64,000 nucleotides of DNA from Bacteroidota bacterium (lineage in GTDB: Bacteria > Bacteroidota > Bacteroidia > Chitinophagales > Chitinophagaceae). The translations under genes were made by a program, and so were the position numbers. The notes below the pieces were generated by a model. The model did not search any database. It was not told where the DNA came from and was given only the letters and a program-made list of their open reading frames with translations. The DNA lies in assembly GCA_947452555.1 (NCBI GenBank), contig CANGDH010000002.1, forward strand, positions 62,001 to 126,000, written 5' to 3'. Shown in pieces: positions 26,003-34,790 of this stretch (positions are counted from its first letter, which is position 1; the number at the start of each line of letters is the position of its first letter).

Positions 26003-27256
26003 TTAATTTTTAAAAACGTCTTTATTAACCACTGTATTAATTTGCTCAGCTGTAACTACTATATTTTGCTTTAGTTCATTTAAATGCAATCTTAACATAT
26101 TATAACTTTCAACAAAATCTGTAAAGTCAAGAATGGTAATATTCCCCTTTTTGAAATTATTTAAAATGCCAAAGTATACAGAGTCATAGCTTTCAACATT
26201 AGCTCCATTTAACTGCTTATAATTTTCAACTACGTCTTGCCAATTTTTAAATGCAGCTTGAACTTCTGCATTAAGCTTAAATGTTGTAGCTATATGGTCA
26301 ATCTTAGATTGGCTAGTTAAGGCTTCTGCATATTTAATATTGCCCTGATTTTTATTCCAAATTGGAAGTGCAATTCCCAATGTTAAATTTATCTGATTGT
26401 TAAAAGCGCCTCCATGTTGATCCCAAGAAGATCCAATATTCACATCAGGCACACGTAAAGCTTTTTGTAATCCTAGATTTAATTCATTATTCTGAATTTG
26501 CTTATTTGAAATTTCAAAATCTGGTCTTTGAAGTATTGCCAATTGTTCTAATTCGAAAACATTAAATGTAGCAGTTGTAAGATATTTATTTAAGTAAGTT
26601 TTTTCTACCGAAGGTTCAAAAACCGAAGAGTCCCCTAATAAAAGATTCAAATTTGACTGTAAAGCAACATTAGCTTTTAAAAGGTCCATTTTTTGATTTT
26701 TTAAATCAATTAGCAAAGCTTGTAAGCGAACATAGTCTTTAATAGGGACGTTCCCTTTCCCAGACTGAATGGCATAAGAATTAACAAGTGTATCTAAATT
26801 AGATATTTGTAAGTTAGAAGAGATTAACTTTTCCTTATTAAAATAGATATTGTAAAATGTTTGTCTTAATTCAAATTTCAAATTGCGAAGCAATTCTTGA
26901 AATTCTAATGAAGCAAACTTTTCATTCAATTTGGCTATTTCTATTTGTTTTGTTTTTTTACCTCCTAGATACACTAATTGTTGGATAGCTAAAGATTTTT
27001 GACCATGGGCGCCAATATCAAAACTGCTTTTTGTTTGAGGGTTATAGGCGTTTAATTCGGCACCTATAATTGGATTATCCCACAATTTTGCTTGTATGGT
27101 TAATGCTTTTGCTGCGTCAATATTATATTGCTCCGCTAATAAGCTTAAATTGTTTTTTAAAAATTTGGCTTCACATTGTGCAAGTGTCAAATTTGATTGA
27201 GATTGGCCACTGACAGTGATTGTCAATAGTATATAAAGTGAAAAGAATCTTAACAT
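26003..27256 (-). CDS. TolC-family outer-membrane efflux channel (CzcC-like)
   Basis: This 417-residue protein forms the outer-membrane exit duct of the RND exporter. It has a signal peptide (about 1-19, ending SGQSQ) and two repeated OEP halves of long helices and beta-strands. It opens with the typical LTLAQCEAKFLKNNLSLLAEQYNIDAAKA stretch; WDNPIIGAELNAYNP and LGIALPIWNKNQGNIKYAEA are also typical. It is the first gene of the C-B-A-propeller operon. The 106-base gap before it contains three CTTAA(G) repeats at 11-base spacing, the likely response-regulator site. Confidence 0.9.
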   Translation of the reverse strand: MLRFFSLYILLTITVSGQSQSNLTLAQCEAKFLKNNLSLLAEQYNIDAAKALTIQAKLWDNPIIGAELNAYNPQTKSSFDIGAHGQKSLAIQQLVYLGGKKTKQIEIAKLNEKFASLEFQELLRNLKFELRQTFYNIYFNKEKLISSNLQISNLDTLVNSYAIQSGKGNVPIKDYVRLQALLIDLKNQKMDLLKANVALQSNLNLLLGDSSVFEPSVEKTYLNKYLTTATFNVFELEQLAILQRPDFEISNKQIQNNELNLGLQKALRVPDVNIGSSWDQHGGAFNNQINLTLGIALPIWNKNQGNIKYAEALTSQSKIDHIATTFKLNAEVQAAFKNWQDVVENYKQLNGANVESYDSVYFGILNNFKKGNITILDFTDFVESYNMLRLHLNELKQNIVVTAEQINTVVNKDVFKN

Positions 27257-27306
27257 ATCAAATCTTAGTTTAAAGTGTAAAGATCGAAGCTCTCTCTTTA
27301 TTTGAA

Positions 27307-27334
27307 CTTAAGATATGCTTAAGAATAGCTTAAT
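27307..27334 (-). promoter_or_regulatory. probable response-regulator binding repeats upstream of the efflux operon
   Basis: CTTAAG at 27307-27312 and at 27318-27323 and CTTAAT at 27329-27334 recur with an exact 11-base period. Direct repeats at one-turn spacing are the usual target of OmpR/PhoB-type dimers. The site lies 50-80 bases before the outer-membrane factor gene and after the kinase gene. No clear TAnnTTTG element was found beside it. Confidence 0.6.
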
Positions 27335-27362
27335 TTAACTATTTTGTATATAATATAACATA

Positions 27363-28715
27363 CTAGATATGTTTGAAGCCTAATACAAACATATTTATAG
27401 CATTATTTCGACTGTATTGGATACTAAAACCGTAAAAATGTAATATTCTATGTACCATTCTTAATCCTAAACCTATACCAATGGTGTTTTTTGCATTTTC
27501 CCCTCGCATAAAGGGTTGATACAAGAGCTCTATTTCTTTGTCTGACAAAGTATTACCGGTATTCTTAAAACTCAATTGTAAAATTTGATCCGTAAAATAC
27601 AGTTCTATTTCAACTGATTTATTATCAGAATAGGTATATGCATTTTTTATTAAGTTAGAAAATACAATTTGAAGCAAAGCTGCATTACAATTTATAGTCA
27701 TCATTTTTTCTGTAATGTCCTGTTCTAAAATATCGAAACTTATTTGCAAGTCTTGGTTTTCGATATGCGCCTTATCCATACATTGATATAGCACTTCGTC
27801 AATTCTGACTTGTTCCCTATCTAAGTTCTCAATGAAATCTAGTCTAGAAAGAATTAATAATGAATTCACTAATTCACTTAACTGATTTATATTTTTTAAT
27901 ACCGTTTTTAATTTAGAAGCCTCTTCCGGTTGTATTATAAAATTCTCAATTTGAGCTGATATTCTTGCCAATGGTGTCCTAAGCTCATGCGAAGCTTGCG
28001 CTGTAAAGTCTTTCTGCTTTTGATATGCTAGTTCAATTCTTTCTAGTAATAAATTAAATTCTTTAGCAATTAGGGTGATTTCATTGTTATTCTGTGGAGC
28101 ATAACTCAATCTCGTATTTAGATTATTAGCATTAATTTTAGTCAGCGAATCATAAAACTTATCTAGCGGAGTAAATAATTTTTTTACTGCAAAAAAACAT
28201 AAGACCCATGTTATAATAGTAAATCCAATATAAGAGATAACTAGGATATAAATTAAGTATTCCAATTTTCTTTTTCCATAATTATCATTAGCGGATATTA
28301 CTACAAAAAATTGTTGATTATTTATTTTCGATGAAATACCATATATCTCGTTGCCCCCCTCCTGTTTAAAAATTACATTGTGTAGTTTTAATGCCTGTAA
28401 ATCTTTTAATGACCAGTTAATCCTTGTATCGTCAATACTTGAATATATTAAATGATCTTTGTTATCAAAAATTACAGTTTTCTCATCGTATAATTTATTA
28501 ATAGAATTACTGTCAATAATCTTTAATAACTGTTGGTCGAAAGCCTTGACGTCAGCTAAAAGTCTTAATGTAGTAATAGCTTTCTCCTCAAGACGTTGTT
28601 TAAAATCTTCTTTTCTATAATTTGAAAATAAGATAATAATAATACTACATGCTGCAGCATAAACAACTGTAAACAATACGCTTATTAAAAAAGAGATTTT
28701 ATTCTTTAAAGTCAT
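27363..28715 (-). CDS. membrane sensor histidine kinase
   Basis: This 450-residue kinase has two membrane helices (about 8-30 and 153-177) around a periplasmic sensor of about 120 residues. A HAMP-like linker is followed by HisKA with His243 in ASHELRTPLARI. The HATPase domain has the N box LIKNAYTYSDN and the glycine motif IGIGLGLRMV. It should autophosphorylate on a periplasmic cue, probably metal given the adjacent efflux genes, and pass phosphate to the overlapping response regulator. Its ATG overlaps the regulator's TGA in an ATGA, so translation is coupled. The periplasmic part has no obvious metal-binding cluster of histidines or cysteines. Confidence 0.92.
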   Translation of the reverse strand: MTLKNKISFLISVLFTVVYAAACSIIIILFSNYRKEDFKQRLEEKAITTLRLLADVKAFDQQLLKIIDSNSINKLYDEKTVIFDNKDHLIYSSIDDTRINWSLKDLQALKLHNVIFKQEGGNEIYGISSKINNQQFFVVISANDNYGKRKLEYLIYILVISYIGFTIITWVLCFFAVKKLFTPLDKFYDSLTKINANNLNTRLSYAPQNNNEITLIAKEFNLLLERIELAYQKQKDFTAQASHELRTPLARISAQIENFIIQPEEASKLKTVLKNINQLSELVNSLLILSRLDFIENLDREQVRIDEVLYQCMDKAHIENQDLQISFDILEQDITEKMMTINCNAALLQIVFSNLIKNAYTYSDNKSVEIELYFTDQILQLSFKNTGNTLSDKEIELLYQPFMRGENAKNTIGIGLGLRMVHRILHFYGFSIQYSRNNAINMFVLGFKHI

Positions 28716-29395
28716 TTATTTGATTTTAAAAAATAGCCAAAGCCAATTTTAGTATGTATTAATTTATTTTCGTGTTCTTTGTCAATTTTATTTCTCAGTA
28801 AGTTAACGTAAACTTCAATTGTGTTTTGGTTGGTATGCACATGCTCTTCCCATAATTTAGAAGCTATATAAGGTTTAGGCAATACGCGTCCATTAGCTTC
28901 AACAAGCAATACTAACAACTGAAATTCTTTTGGCGTAATTTCTACAACTTGGCCATTTCTTTTGACAATAAAATTATCCTTGTCAATGGTAAGATCGTCA
29001 ACTATCAGTAATTCATTAGACTTATGATCATGACTTTTAGATCTTCTAATTAATGCATTGATTCTTATAAAGAGTTCTTCGAAGTTAAATGGCTTTGTAA
29101 TATAATCATCAGCACCAAAATTAAAGGCAGTCACCTTTTCTGAAATATCATCCATGGCTGTTAAGAACAATACAGGTACTTTTTTATCAATTTCTCTTAT
29201 TTGCTTACAAACTTCTAGCCCATTAATACCCGGCACATTAATGTCTAATATAGCCATTTGGTAGGTTTTCTTTTTGAATGCTTCAATAAATGAATTGCCT
29301 TCAAATATAAAGTCACATTGTATTTCCCTGTTCTTTAAAAAACTTACAATCTCACTTGACAACTCAATATCATCTTCTAGCAATAGAATATTCAT
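28712..29395 (-). CDS. OmpR-family response regulator
   Basis: This 227-residue DNA-binding regulator has a receiver domain (about 1-115) with acidic pair EDD at 7-9, phosphorylation site Asp51 in ILDINVPG and the lysine in DDYITKPF. A winged-helix domain follows (about 130-225), with ITPKEFQLLVLL and NTIEVYVNLLRNKID. The start at 29395 is chosen because an upstream ATG at 29416 adds seven residues before the MNILLLEDD core. It is first in a two-gene operon with the kinase and is expected to control the efflux operon. A -7 promoter candidate lies at 29414-29421. Confidence 0.94.
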   Translation of the reverse strand: MNILLLEDDIELSSEIVSFLKNREIQCDFIFEGNSFIEAFKKKTYQMAILDINVPGINGLEVCKQIREIDKKVPVLFLTAMDDISEKVTAFNFGADDYITKPFNFEELFIRINALIRRSKSHDHKSNELLIVDDLTIDKDNFIVKRNGQVVEITPKEFQLLVLLVEANGRVLPKPYIASKLWEEHVHTNQNTIEVYVNLLRNKIDKEHENKLIHTKIGFGYFLKSNK

Positions 29396-29413
29396 GTAGC
29401 TATATTTATTATG

Positions 29414-29421
29414 CAAATATA
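29414..29421 (-). promoter_or_regulatory. -7 promoter element for the two-component genes
   Basis: On the minus strand this reads TATATTTG, a perfect TAnnTTTG match about 19 bases before the regulator start at 29395. No good -33 TTG is visible. It supports the downstream start codon, since the upstream ATG at 29416 would fall inside the promoter element. Confidence 0.45.
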
Positions 29422-29482
29422 TAGCTAGCTTTTTAAATTTGAAGATTTGAGTAACTTATCGCCTCCTTTTTAACAAAAGCTA

Positions 29483-31189
29483 TTACCAGAATCTTATATA
29501 AAGTGAGGCCACTACAACTAAAACTACTGTTATCATAGCTATATGCGTATTGGATAATTTATACTTGCTATTATCCTCTATCAAGGCATTTTCATGTGTT
29601 TGTCCTTTCACATCTATTAAGCTTATTATTACAATTAAAATAGTTGTAAATAAAAATACCCAACCCATTTGAATTAAATAAGGAATTTCAAAACTACCAT
29701 GTCCATTTGACAAAGCAGTATATAAAATAGTTTCATTGCCTAGCATACTTGGAAGAAATTTATCAAATAGTATCGCCATTACTACACCAAATCCAATACC
29801 ACTAATGGCCGCTTTTGATGTTGTTTTTTTCCAAAAGAAGCCTAATAAGAAAACGGGGAAGATAGCAGGAGAGATATAGCCAGTGTACTTTTGGATGAAT
29901 TCAAAACCGCCCTTACCACCAATACCCAAAGTGTCATTCCAGTTTATTATAATGGCAATAATTAAAGAAACAATTATCATTATGCGACCCGTTGAAACAG
30001 TCTTGATGTCGGATGCGTTTTTATTGATATACTTCTTGTAAATATCAAGAGAGTAAATAGTTGAGATACTATTAGCCTTCCCAGCTAACGAAGCCACAAT
30101 AGCCGCAGTAAGCGCTGCCATGGACAAACCTTTCAAGCCAGTTGGCAAAAAGCCAATAACAGAAGAATACGCATTATCCTGATTTACTACGCCAGCTGTC
30201 ATCATTTCAGTTTGTAAGGATCCATTTTGATATAATACATAAGCAGCAATACCTGGAATAACCACTAACAGTGGCATAAATAATTTCAATATTGCTGCAA
30301 AAAATATTCCAGATCTTGCTGTTTTCAAATCTGCTCCCAAAGCTCTTTGTGTAATATATTGATTACATCCCCAATAGTTTAAATTAGCAACCCACATTCC
30401 TGCTGCCATCATCGCCAATCCTGGCAAACTTGAATAATCGTCAATTTGCTTTTGAGTTGAACCAATGCCCGGCTTTTCAAAAATCATTTTAAAATGATCT
30501 GGCGCCACTTTTACTAAATGATTTAATCCGGCAATGGCATTTTTTCCAAAACCGAATTTTTCACCCACTACAGTTAATGCAATATAAGAAGTGATTAATC
30601 CTCCAATAGTTAAAACCAAAACTTGAATCACGTCTGTATACCCAATCACTTTCATACCGCCTAGTGTAATGAACAAAGCAAATACCGCCAAGCCTATCAT
30701 GATTAAATGAAAATTAGCTCCCCCTGTTAAATTATTAATTGCAATAGACCCTAAATATAAAATAGATGTAAGGTTCACAAAGATGTATAAGAACAACCAA
30801 AATATCGCCATAATCATTGCTACTGTTTCATTATACCTGGTTTTTAAAAACTGAGGCATGGTGTATATTTTATTCTTTAAATATACAGGCATAAAAAAGA
30901 CACCGACTATTACTAAAGAAATAGCAGCTAACCATTCATACGCCGAAATAGCCAATCCAAGTCTAAAGCCGTTACCACTCATTCCAATAAACTGCTCTGC
31001 CGAAATATTAGAAGCTATTAAGGATGCTCCTATAGCCCACCAGGTTAATTGCCCTTCTGCTAAAAAGAAATCATTGGTATTAATACTAGTTGATTTCTTT
31101 TTATTGTATATCCAAAAGCCATAACTAGCAATTAAAATAAAATACAATACAAATACTAAGTAATCAGAAGATTGCAATCCTTGTGGCAT
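29483..31189 (-). CDS. sodium/solute symporter, SGLT-like
   Basis: This 568-residue inner-membrane protein belongs to the sodium:solute symporter family, closest in motif to sodium/sugar cotransporters. ASNISAEQFIGMSGNGFRLGLAISAYEW and the IYTMPQFLKTRYN loop match that branch. About 14 hydrophobic helices are expected, with no signal peptide. It probably imports a sugar or similar solute with sodium. It is a single-gene unit between the redox cluster (ending at a terminator at 31263) and the response regulator. The substrate is not predictable from its neighbours. Confidence 0.9.
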   Translation of the reverse strand: MPQGLQSSDYLVFVLYFILIASYGFWIYNKKKSTSINTNDFFLAEGQLTWWAIGASLIASNISAEQFIGMSGNGFRLGLAISAYEWLAAISLVIVGVFFMPVYLKNKIYTMPQFLKTRYNETVAMIMAIFWLFLYIFVNLTSILYLGSIAINNLTGGANFHLIMIGLAVFALFITLGGMKVIGYTDVIQVLVLTIGGLITSYIALTVVGEKFGFGKNAIAGLNHLVKVAPDHFKMIFEKPGIGSTQKQIDDYSSLPGLAMMAAGMWVANLNYWGCNQYITQRALGADLKTARSGIFFAAILKLFMPLLVVIPGIAAYVLYQNGSLQTEMMTAGVVNQDNAYSSVIGFLPTGLKGLSMAALTAAIVASLAGKANSISTIYSLDIYKKYINKNASDIKTVSTGRIMIIVSLIIAIIINWNDTLGIGGKGGFEFIQKYTGYISPAIFPVFLLGFFWKKTTSKAAISGIGFGVVMAILFDKFLPSMLGNETILYTALSNGHGSFEIPYLIQMGWVFLFTTILIVIISLIDVKGQTHENALIEDNSKYKLSNTHIAMITVVLVVVASLYIRFW

Positions 31190-31235
31190 AATCGTAAAGT
31201 TTGGTTCTTAAAAATAAGGCATATATGTTCTAAAA

Positions 31236-31266
31236 ACAAAAAAGGCGCTCAATTGAGCGCCTTCCT
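31236..31266 (-). terminator. terminator of the NrfD-ferredoxin unit
   Basis: A perfect palindrome, AAGGCGCTCAA/TTGAGCGCCTT at 31242-31263, lies 20 bases after the last redox-cluster gene. An A-run on its left becomes the U-run of the minus-strand transcript. Confidence 0.9.
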
Positions 31267-31282
31267 TATCAAAACATCTGTA

Positions 31283-32161
31283 TTATTCCACCCCCAACTT
31301 TATCGTTTTCCTTAATTGTAATAGTAAATGAATTATAATAGCCCAAACACCTACAATAATCGCATACGCTAATATTTCTAGCCACAATGGACTATGCCCT
31401 CTTCTTGCAAATAAAGTTCGTTCATCAAACTTCGAATCAAATGGATAATACTTGCCCCAGGGCACCACCATTTCAACAGATAAATTGCCATAAACATCAT
31501 TGTCTATAACACTTGCAGTTAAAGTCAAATTTCCTTTATTATCTCCTGGTAAACTATCCCTTTTAAATTCTGCCATTACTGCACCACTTGTATCCGTTGA
31601 ATAAGTTGGTGTTTCATTGACATTTAAAATTCCACCTAACCTTTTTACCCCAACAATAACATCTACACCAGCAATAGGAGTCCATGTAGTATCCACCAAT
31701 GACATTAATTTTGCATTTATAATTCGACCCTCTGCTGTGTCTATTTGTATTTTCGCTTTCGTAATTGCCAATTCGCCTTTCGTTTCCTCATATACTTTTG
31801 TAGGAGCAGATACTACAACAAAATTCTGATTTGCAGTGCTTTGCCATTGCTCCTTTGCAGTTGCAGGAATTATAACAGTGGCAATCCCTTTTGGATTTGT
31901 AATACCCTTCCCGATTAAATTAGACTTGTCTGGATCCGAACCAATATAAAATTGTACTGGAACATTTGCGATCATTTGGAACTTGCCGTCAATTTTTGAC
32001 TTTGCTTGTACTTCTAAATGATGTGTCTTATTATTATCATTAAAATATTTAAGACTCAATTTTAAGCTAGGTTTTTCAACAGCGTCTTGTGCCATTAACA
32101 AATTGGGCACTAGTCCTATAATTACTATAAATAGTAATTGAAATAATTTATACTTTTTCAT
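31283..32161 (-). CDS. exported two-domain beta protein with C-terminal membrane anchor
   Basis: I do not recognise a named family for this 292-residue protein. It has a signal peptide (about 1-25, ending LLMAQ). Two beta-rich, Ig- or transthyretin-like domains follow (about 30-135, with VPVQFYIGSDPDKSNLIGKG, and 138-250, with AGVDVIVGVKRLG). One C-terminal helix (about 260-281) would anchor it in the inner membrane, facing the periplasm. The start at 32161 is chosen because the longer frame runs back into the NrfD gene; even so, the first 14 bases overlap the NrfD stop, so translation is coupled. It is the last gene of the redox unit and may be an assembly or docking subunit (inference). Confidence 0.7.
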   Translation of the reverse strand: MKKYKLFQLLFIVIIGLVPNLLMAQDAVEKPSLKLSLKYFNDNNKTHHLEVQAKSKIDGKFQMIANVPVQFYIGSDPDKSNLIGKGITNPKGIATVIIPATAKEQWQSTANQNFVVVSAPTKVYEETKGELAITKAKIQIDTAEGRIINAKLMSLVDTTWTPIAGVDVIVGVKRLGGILNVNETPTYSTDTSGAVMAEFKRDSLPGDNKGNLTLTASVIDNDVYGNLSVEMVVPWGKYYPFDSKFDERTLFARRGHSPLWLEILAYAIIVGVWAIIIHLLLQLRKTIKLGVE

Positions 32162-33455
32162 GTTCGTTTGTTTCAGTAATGGTTTCATGAATAGGGATGA
32201 TTGGGAAAATTCTAGCAAAAAATGTAATAACTAGCAAAGCACCTGCTAATGAACCGCCCGCTATTGCCCATTCTTCCCAAGAAGGAAAATAGTGTTTATA
32301 GTTTTCTGGAACATCACTCATTGGTAAAAACGGATGTAATAATGTTGGAGTTACAATTAAGTATCTCTTAAACCAAGAACCTACAACAACTAAAATACCC
32401 GCAACAAATGCGGCTTTAGGTGTTCTTCCTTTTTTAAATATTAATATTAAAATGGGAATAAGCATTGCGGTGGAAATGGCAAACCAAAAAGCAATTGCGA
32501 ACTCACCAGTAAACAACCCCATTAAATGGTGCTCCTCCGATTTTTTCATCTTAAAGGCAGGAACTAAGAATTCATTTACATTAAAGTATAAATATATCAA
32601 TGCTAATAATACCACAATCTTACCCATTTTGTCAAAGTGGTCATTTGTAATATATTTTTCAAGCTTATAATGTGTTCTAAATACATACATAGCAATCAAT
32701 ACAGCACCAGACCCTACTAGAAAAGCACCTGAGATAAAATAGGCTCCAAAATTAGTGCTATCCCAACCTGGTCGGTAAGTAGTTGCAAATAACCAAGATG
32801 TTACAGTGTGTATTGCAAACGCAACTGGAATAATCGTAATAGATAAAATATTAATTGCTTTGTCTGTGATTTTAAATTGCTCAGGCTTGTCTTTCCAAAA
32901 TGAGCCTAAGAATTCATATAATTTTTGTAAGTATTTTCCATTACGGTCTTTATATCTAATCATTATTTTCAAGTCTGGCAATAATGGGAAATATAATAAT
33001 AATAAACTTATTAATAAATAAGTAGTGATTACTATTACATCCCAAACAATTGGAGATTGTAAACGTCCATGTGTAAATAAATTATAAAAGCGGTCTGGAC
33101 GTCCCATGTCAACTATAATAATAAGTCCTGCAAATGCAATCGCTGATACGGCAATAATTTCTGCAATCCTTGTTAATGGAGTACTCCAATGAACATCTGA
33201 CAATCTTAATACCGCTGTTATTAGTGAGCCTACTAAACTAATTGCAACAAAGAATACAAAGTTAGAAATATAAATCCCCCACGACACATAATCTCTTAAG
33301 TTGGTGACCTCTAATCCATAATACAATTGTCTAAAATAAGCATAGGCACCAAGGGCACACATTGCTAATAAACTAATTACCCAAATCACACCTTGTTTAC
33401 CAAATTTCTGAGGTAGTAAGTCTTCAATAATTTTTTGTTCTGCTATCTTTTCCAC
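32148..33455 (-). CDS. NrfD/PsrC-family quinol-interacting membrane subunit
   Basis: This 435-residue protein has about ten membrane helices and belongs to the NrfD/PsrC family, which exchanges electrons between menaquinone and a periplasmic ferredoxin subunit. Typical stretches are YVSWGIYISNFVFFVAISLVGSL near the N-terminus and VDMGRPDRFYNLFTHGRLQSPIVWDV around 110-135. The C-terminal helix pair ends in SLAGALLVITFFARIFPIIPIHE. It is encoded just after the four-cluster ferredoxin, the normal pairing, but no molybdopterin catalytic subunit is encoded anywhere in the window. The direction of electron flow is therefore unknown. Confidence 0.9.
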   Translation of the reverse strand: MEKIAEQKIIEDLLPQKFGKQGVIWVISLLAMCALGAYAYFRQLYYGLEVTNLRDYVSWGIYISNFVFFVAISLVGSLITAVLRLSDVHWSTPLTRIAEIIAVSAIAFAGLIIIVDMGRPDRFYNLFTHGRLQSPIVWDVIVITTYLLISLLLLYFPLLPDLKIMIRYKDRNGKYLQKLYEFLGSFWKDKPEQFKITDKAINILSITIIPVAFAIHTVTSWLFATTYRPGWDSTNFGAYFISGAFLVGSGAVLIAMYVFRTHYKLEKYITNDHFDKMGKIVVLLALIYLYFNVNEFLVPAFKMKKSEEHHLMGLFTGEFAIAFWFAISTAMLIPILILIFKKGRTPKAAFVAGILVVVGSWFKRYLIVTPTLLHPFLPMSDVPENYKHYFPSWEEWAIAGGSLAGALLVITFFARIFPIIPIHETITETNEHEKV

Positions 33456-33524
33456 GGTATAAATATTTTAGTACACAATTAAATTTTAGCGAAATTTCCT
33501 CACATCAACTCGTTCATGAAAAGC

Positions 33525-34442
33525 CTATGCTTTTCCTTCGCTTGCTTCTTTCTCAAAAGGGAAATTTCTATTTACTGGAGGTAAGTAATAAACACTTGGT
33601 TTAGTTCCTAAATCTTCCATTAATCGGTATCCCGCTTTGTCTTTTATTAAGTCACTAAATCTGAATGTTTCAGCACCATTAGTTACTGAGTCTTCTAAAA
33701 TATCTCCGAAGAAGAATACACCATTAGGACAAGCCGAAACGCAATGTGGTAAATTACCTTGGCGAACCATGTCAGGACAGAAATCACATTTACCTACTGT
33801 ACCTTTTTTCTGAGGAACACTAGTTTCACAATTATATGGTTGATCTGCAATTTCTTTTTCTAATTTAGGTTCTTCCCAGTTAAATACTCTTGTTGAATAA
33901 GGACATGCAGCCATACAGAATCTACATCCAACACATCTATCACTATCTATTAAAACAATTCCGTCTTTTCTTTTAAAAGTAGCATCTACTGGACAAACTT
34001 TCACACAAGGTGGTTCGTCACAATGCATACAGGTAGTTGGCTGCCAATAAGGTGCTGTTTTATCAGCCTCTTGCATTGCATTCAATTTAATCCAGTTTTG
34101 TCCTGGATGCACATGGTGCATATGATTACAAGCTGATTGACATTTTTTTAAATTTTTACACCTTGACAAATCAATCACCATTGCAAATTTTTTGCCTTGT
34201 ATACCAATTCTTGCCTCTTCATTGGTTATAGACGGCATTTCAGGAACTGGCTTTAAGAAGGCCTTGTCAACCTCAATAATTTCGCCGTCTACTGAAAGTA
34301 ATTTTACCATTTCACCAGAAGGTATTATCTCTGCAACCTCTTCTGGGGTAAATGGACTCTTAGTTCCACATCCAGCTAATGCAGCACCCGCTATAAGCGT
34401 GGTTGCTAAAAAGTCTCTTCTTGAATTTTCGTTAGTTTTCAT
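33525..34442 (-). CDS. Tat-exported four-cluster 4Fe-4S ferredoxin subunit
   Basis: This 305-residue protein is a PsrB/DsrO/HybA-type electron-transfer subunit. The twin-arginine signal SRRDFLATTLIAGAALAGC (about 7-25) also has a lipobox with Cys25, so it is probably a periplasmic Tat lipoprotein. Four cysteine groups follow: 95/101/105, 138/141/146/150 (CMHCDEPPCVKVC), 170/173/176/180 (CVGCRFCMAAC) and 219/222/234/238, enough for about four 4Fe-4S clusters. It should relay electrons between NrfD and a periplasmic acceptor such as the cytochrome encoded upstream. Residues 46-75 resemble the small Tat protein encoded just upstream. Confidence 0.92.
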   Translation of the reverse strand: MKTNENSRRDFLATTLIAGAALAGCGTKSPFTPEEVAEIIPSGEMVKLLSVDGEIIEVDKAFLKPVPEMPSITNEEARIGIQGKKFAMVIDLSRCKNLKKCQSACNHMHHVHPGQNWIKLNAMQEADKTAPYWQPTTCMHCDEPPCVKVCPVDATFKRKDGIVLIDSDRCVGCRFCMAACPYSTRVFNWEEPKLEKEIADQPYNCETSVPQKKGTVGKCDFCPDMVRQGNLPHCVSACPNGVFFFGDILEDSVTNGAETFRFSDLIKDKAGYRLMEDLGTKPSVYYLPPVNRNFPFEKEASEGKA

Positions 34443-34457
34443 TAAAATATTTTTTAA

Positions 34458-34727
34458 TTACAATTCTTTTTTAACCCAAGATTGCAATTGTTCATTTGAT
34501 ATTTTTTGCTTTGAGTTCTTAATCTTTGACAGGTCTACTTCAACTAATGTTCCGTCCTGCGCCAATAATTTTATTTTTTGAGAACTCGACTCAGGCGCAC
34601 AACTAATTACATCTTTCTTCTTATTAAAGAAGCCCAATTTTGCAAGCGGGAATAAACTTAATACACCTAATCCAGCAATTAGTTTCCTTCTGCTATTCGT
34701 TTCTTTAGGGTCTGATTGACTATTCAT
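34458..34727 (-). CDS. small twin-arginine protein resembling the ferredoxin N-terminus
   Basis: This 89-residue protein begins with a Tat-like signal, NSRRKLIAGLGVLSLFPLAK (about 11-30). A short domain follows whose core IKLLAQDGTLVEVD and distal KISNEQ parallel VKLLSVDGEIIEVD and SITNEE in the neighbouring ferredoxin. No cysteines suited to a cluster are present beyond one at 43. The start at 34727 is chosen because the longer frame runs into the upstream hairpin. It lies 15 bases before the ferredoxin gene. A role as a partner, chaperone or structural half of the ferredoxin is inference only. Confidence 0.7.
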   Translation of the reverse strand: MNSQSDPKETNSRRKLIAGLGVLSLFPLAKLGFFNKKKDVISCAPESSSQKIKLLAQDGTLVEVDLSKIKNSKQKISNEQLQSWVKKEL

Positions 34728-34750
34728 AAAAAAGGTTATATGTGTGAAAA

Positions 34751-34785
34751 AATAATAAGCCCCCAAGGAGGCTTATTATTAACGA
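34751..34785 (-). terminator. hairpin between cytochrome c and small Tat gene
   Basis: AATAATAAGCC and GGCTTATTATT pair around a short loop, and on the minus strand are followed by a T-rich run (TTATTATTTTTTC). It sits six bases after the cytochrome stop codon. It may end the cytochrome transcript or act as a partial terminator that sets lower expression of the NrfD-ferredoxin genes. Confidence 0.75.
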
Positions 34786-34790
34786 TTGTA

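Noticed and set aside
29396..29416. Longer start (ATG at 29416) for the response regulator
   Set aside because: It adds seven residues before the conserved receiver start and overlaps the -7 promoter element.
32162..32218. Longer N-terminus for the membrane-anchored protein of the redox unit
   Set aside because: It would lie inside the NrfD gene and precede a clear signal peptide that starts at 32161.
31283..34442. A standard polysulfide, DMSO or sulfite reductase operon (PsrABC, DmsABC or DsrMKJOP)
   Set aside because: The ferredoxin and NrfD subunits fit, but no molybdopterin catalytic subunit, DsrMK or multihaem DsrJ is encoded in the window.
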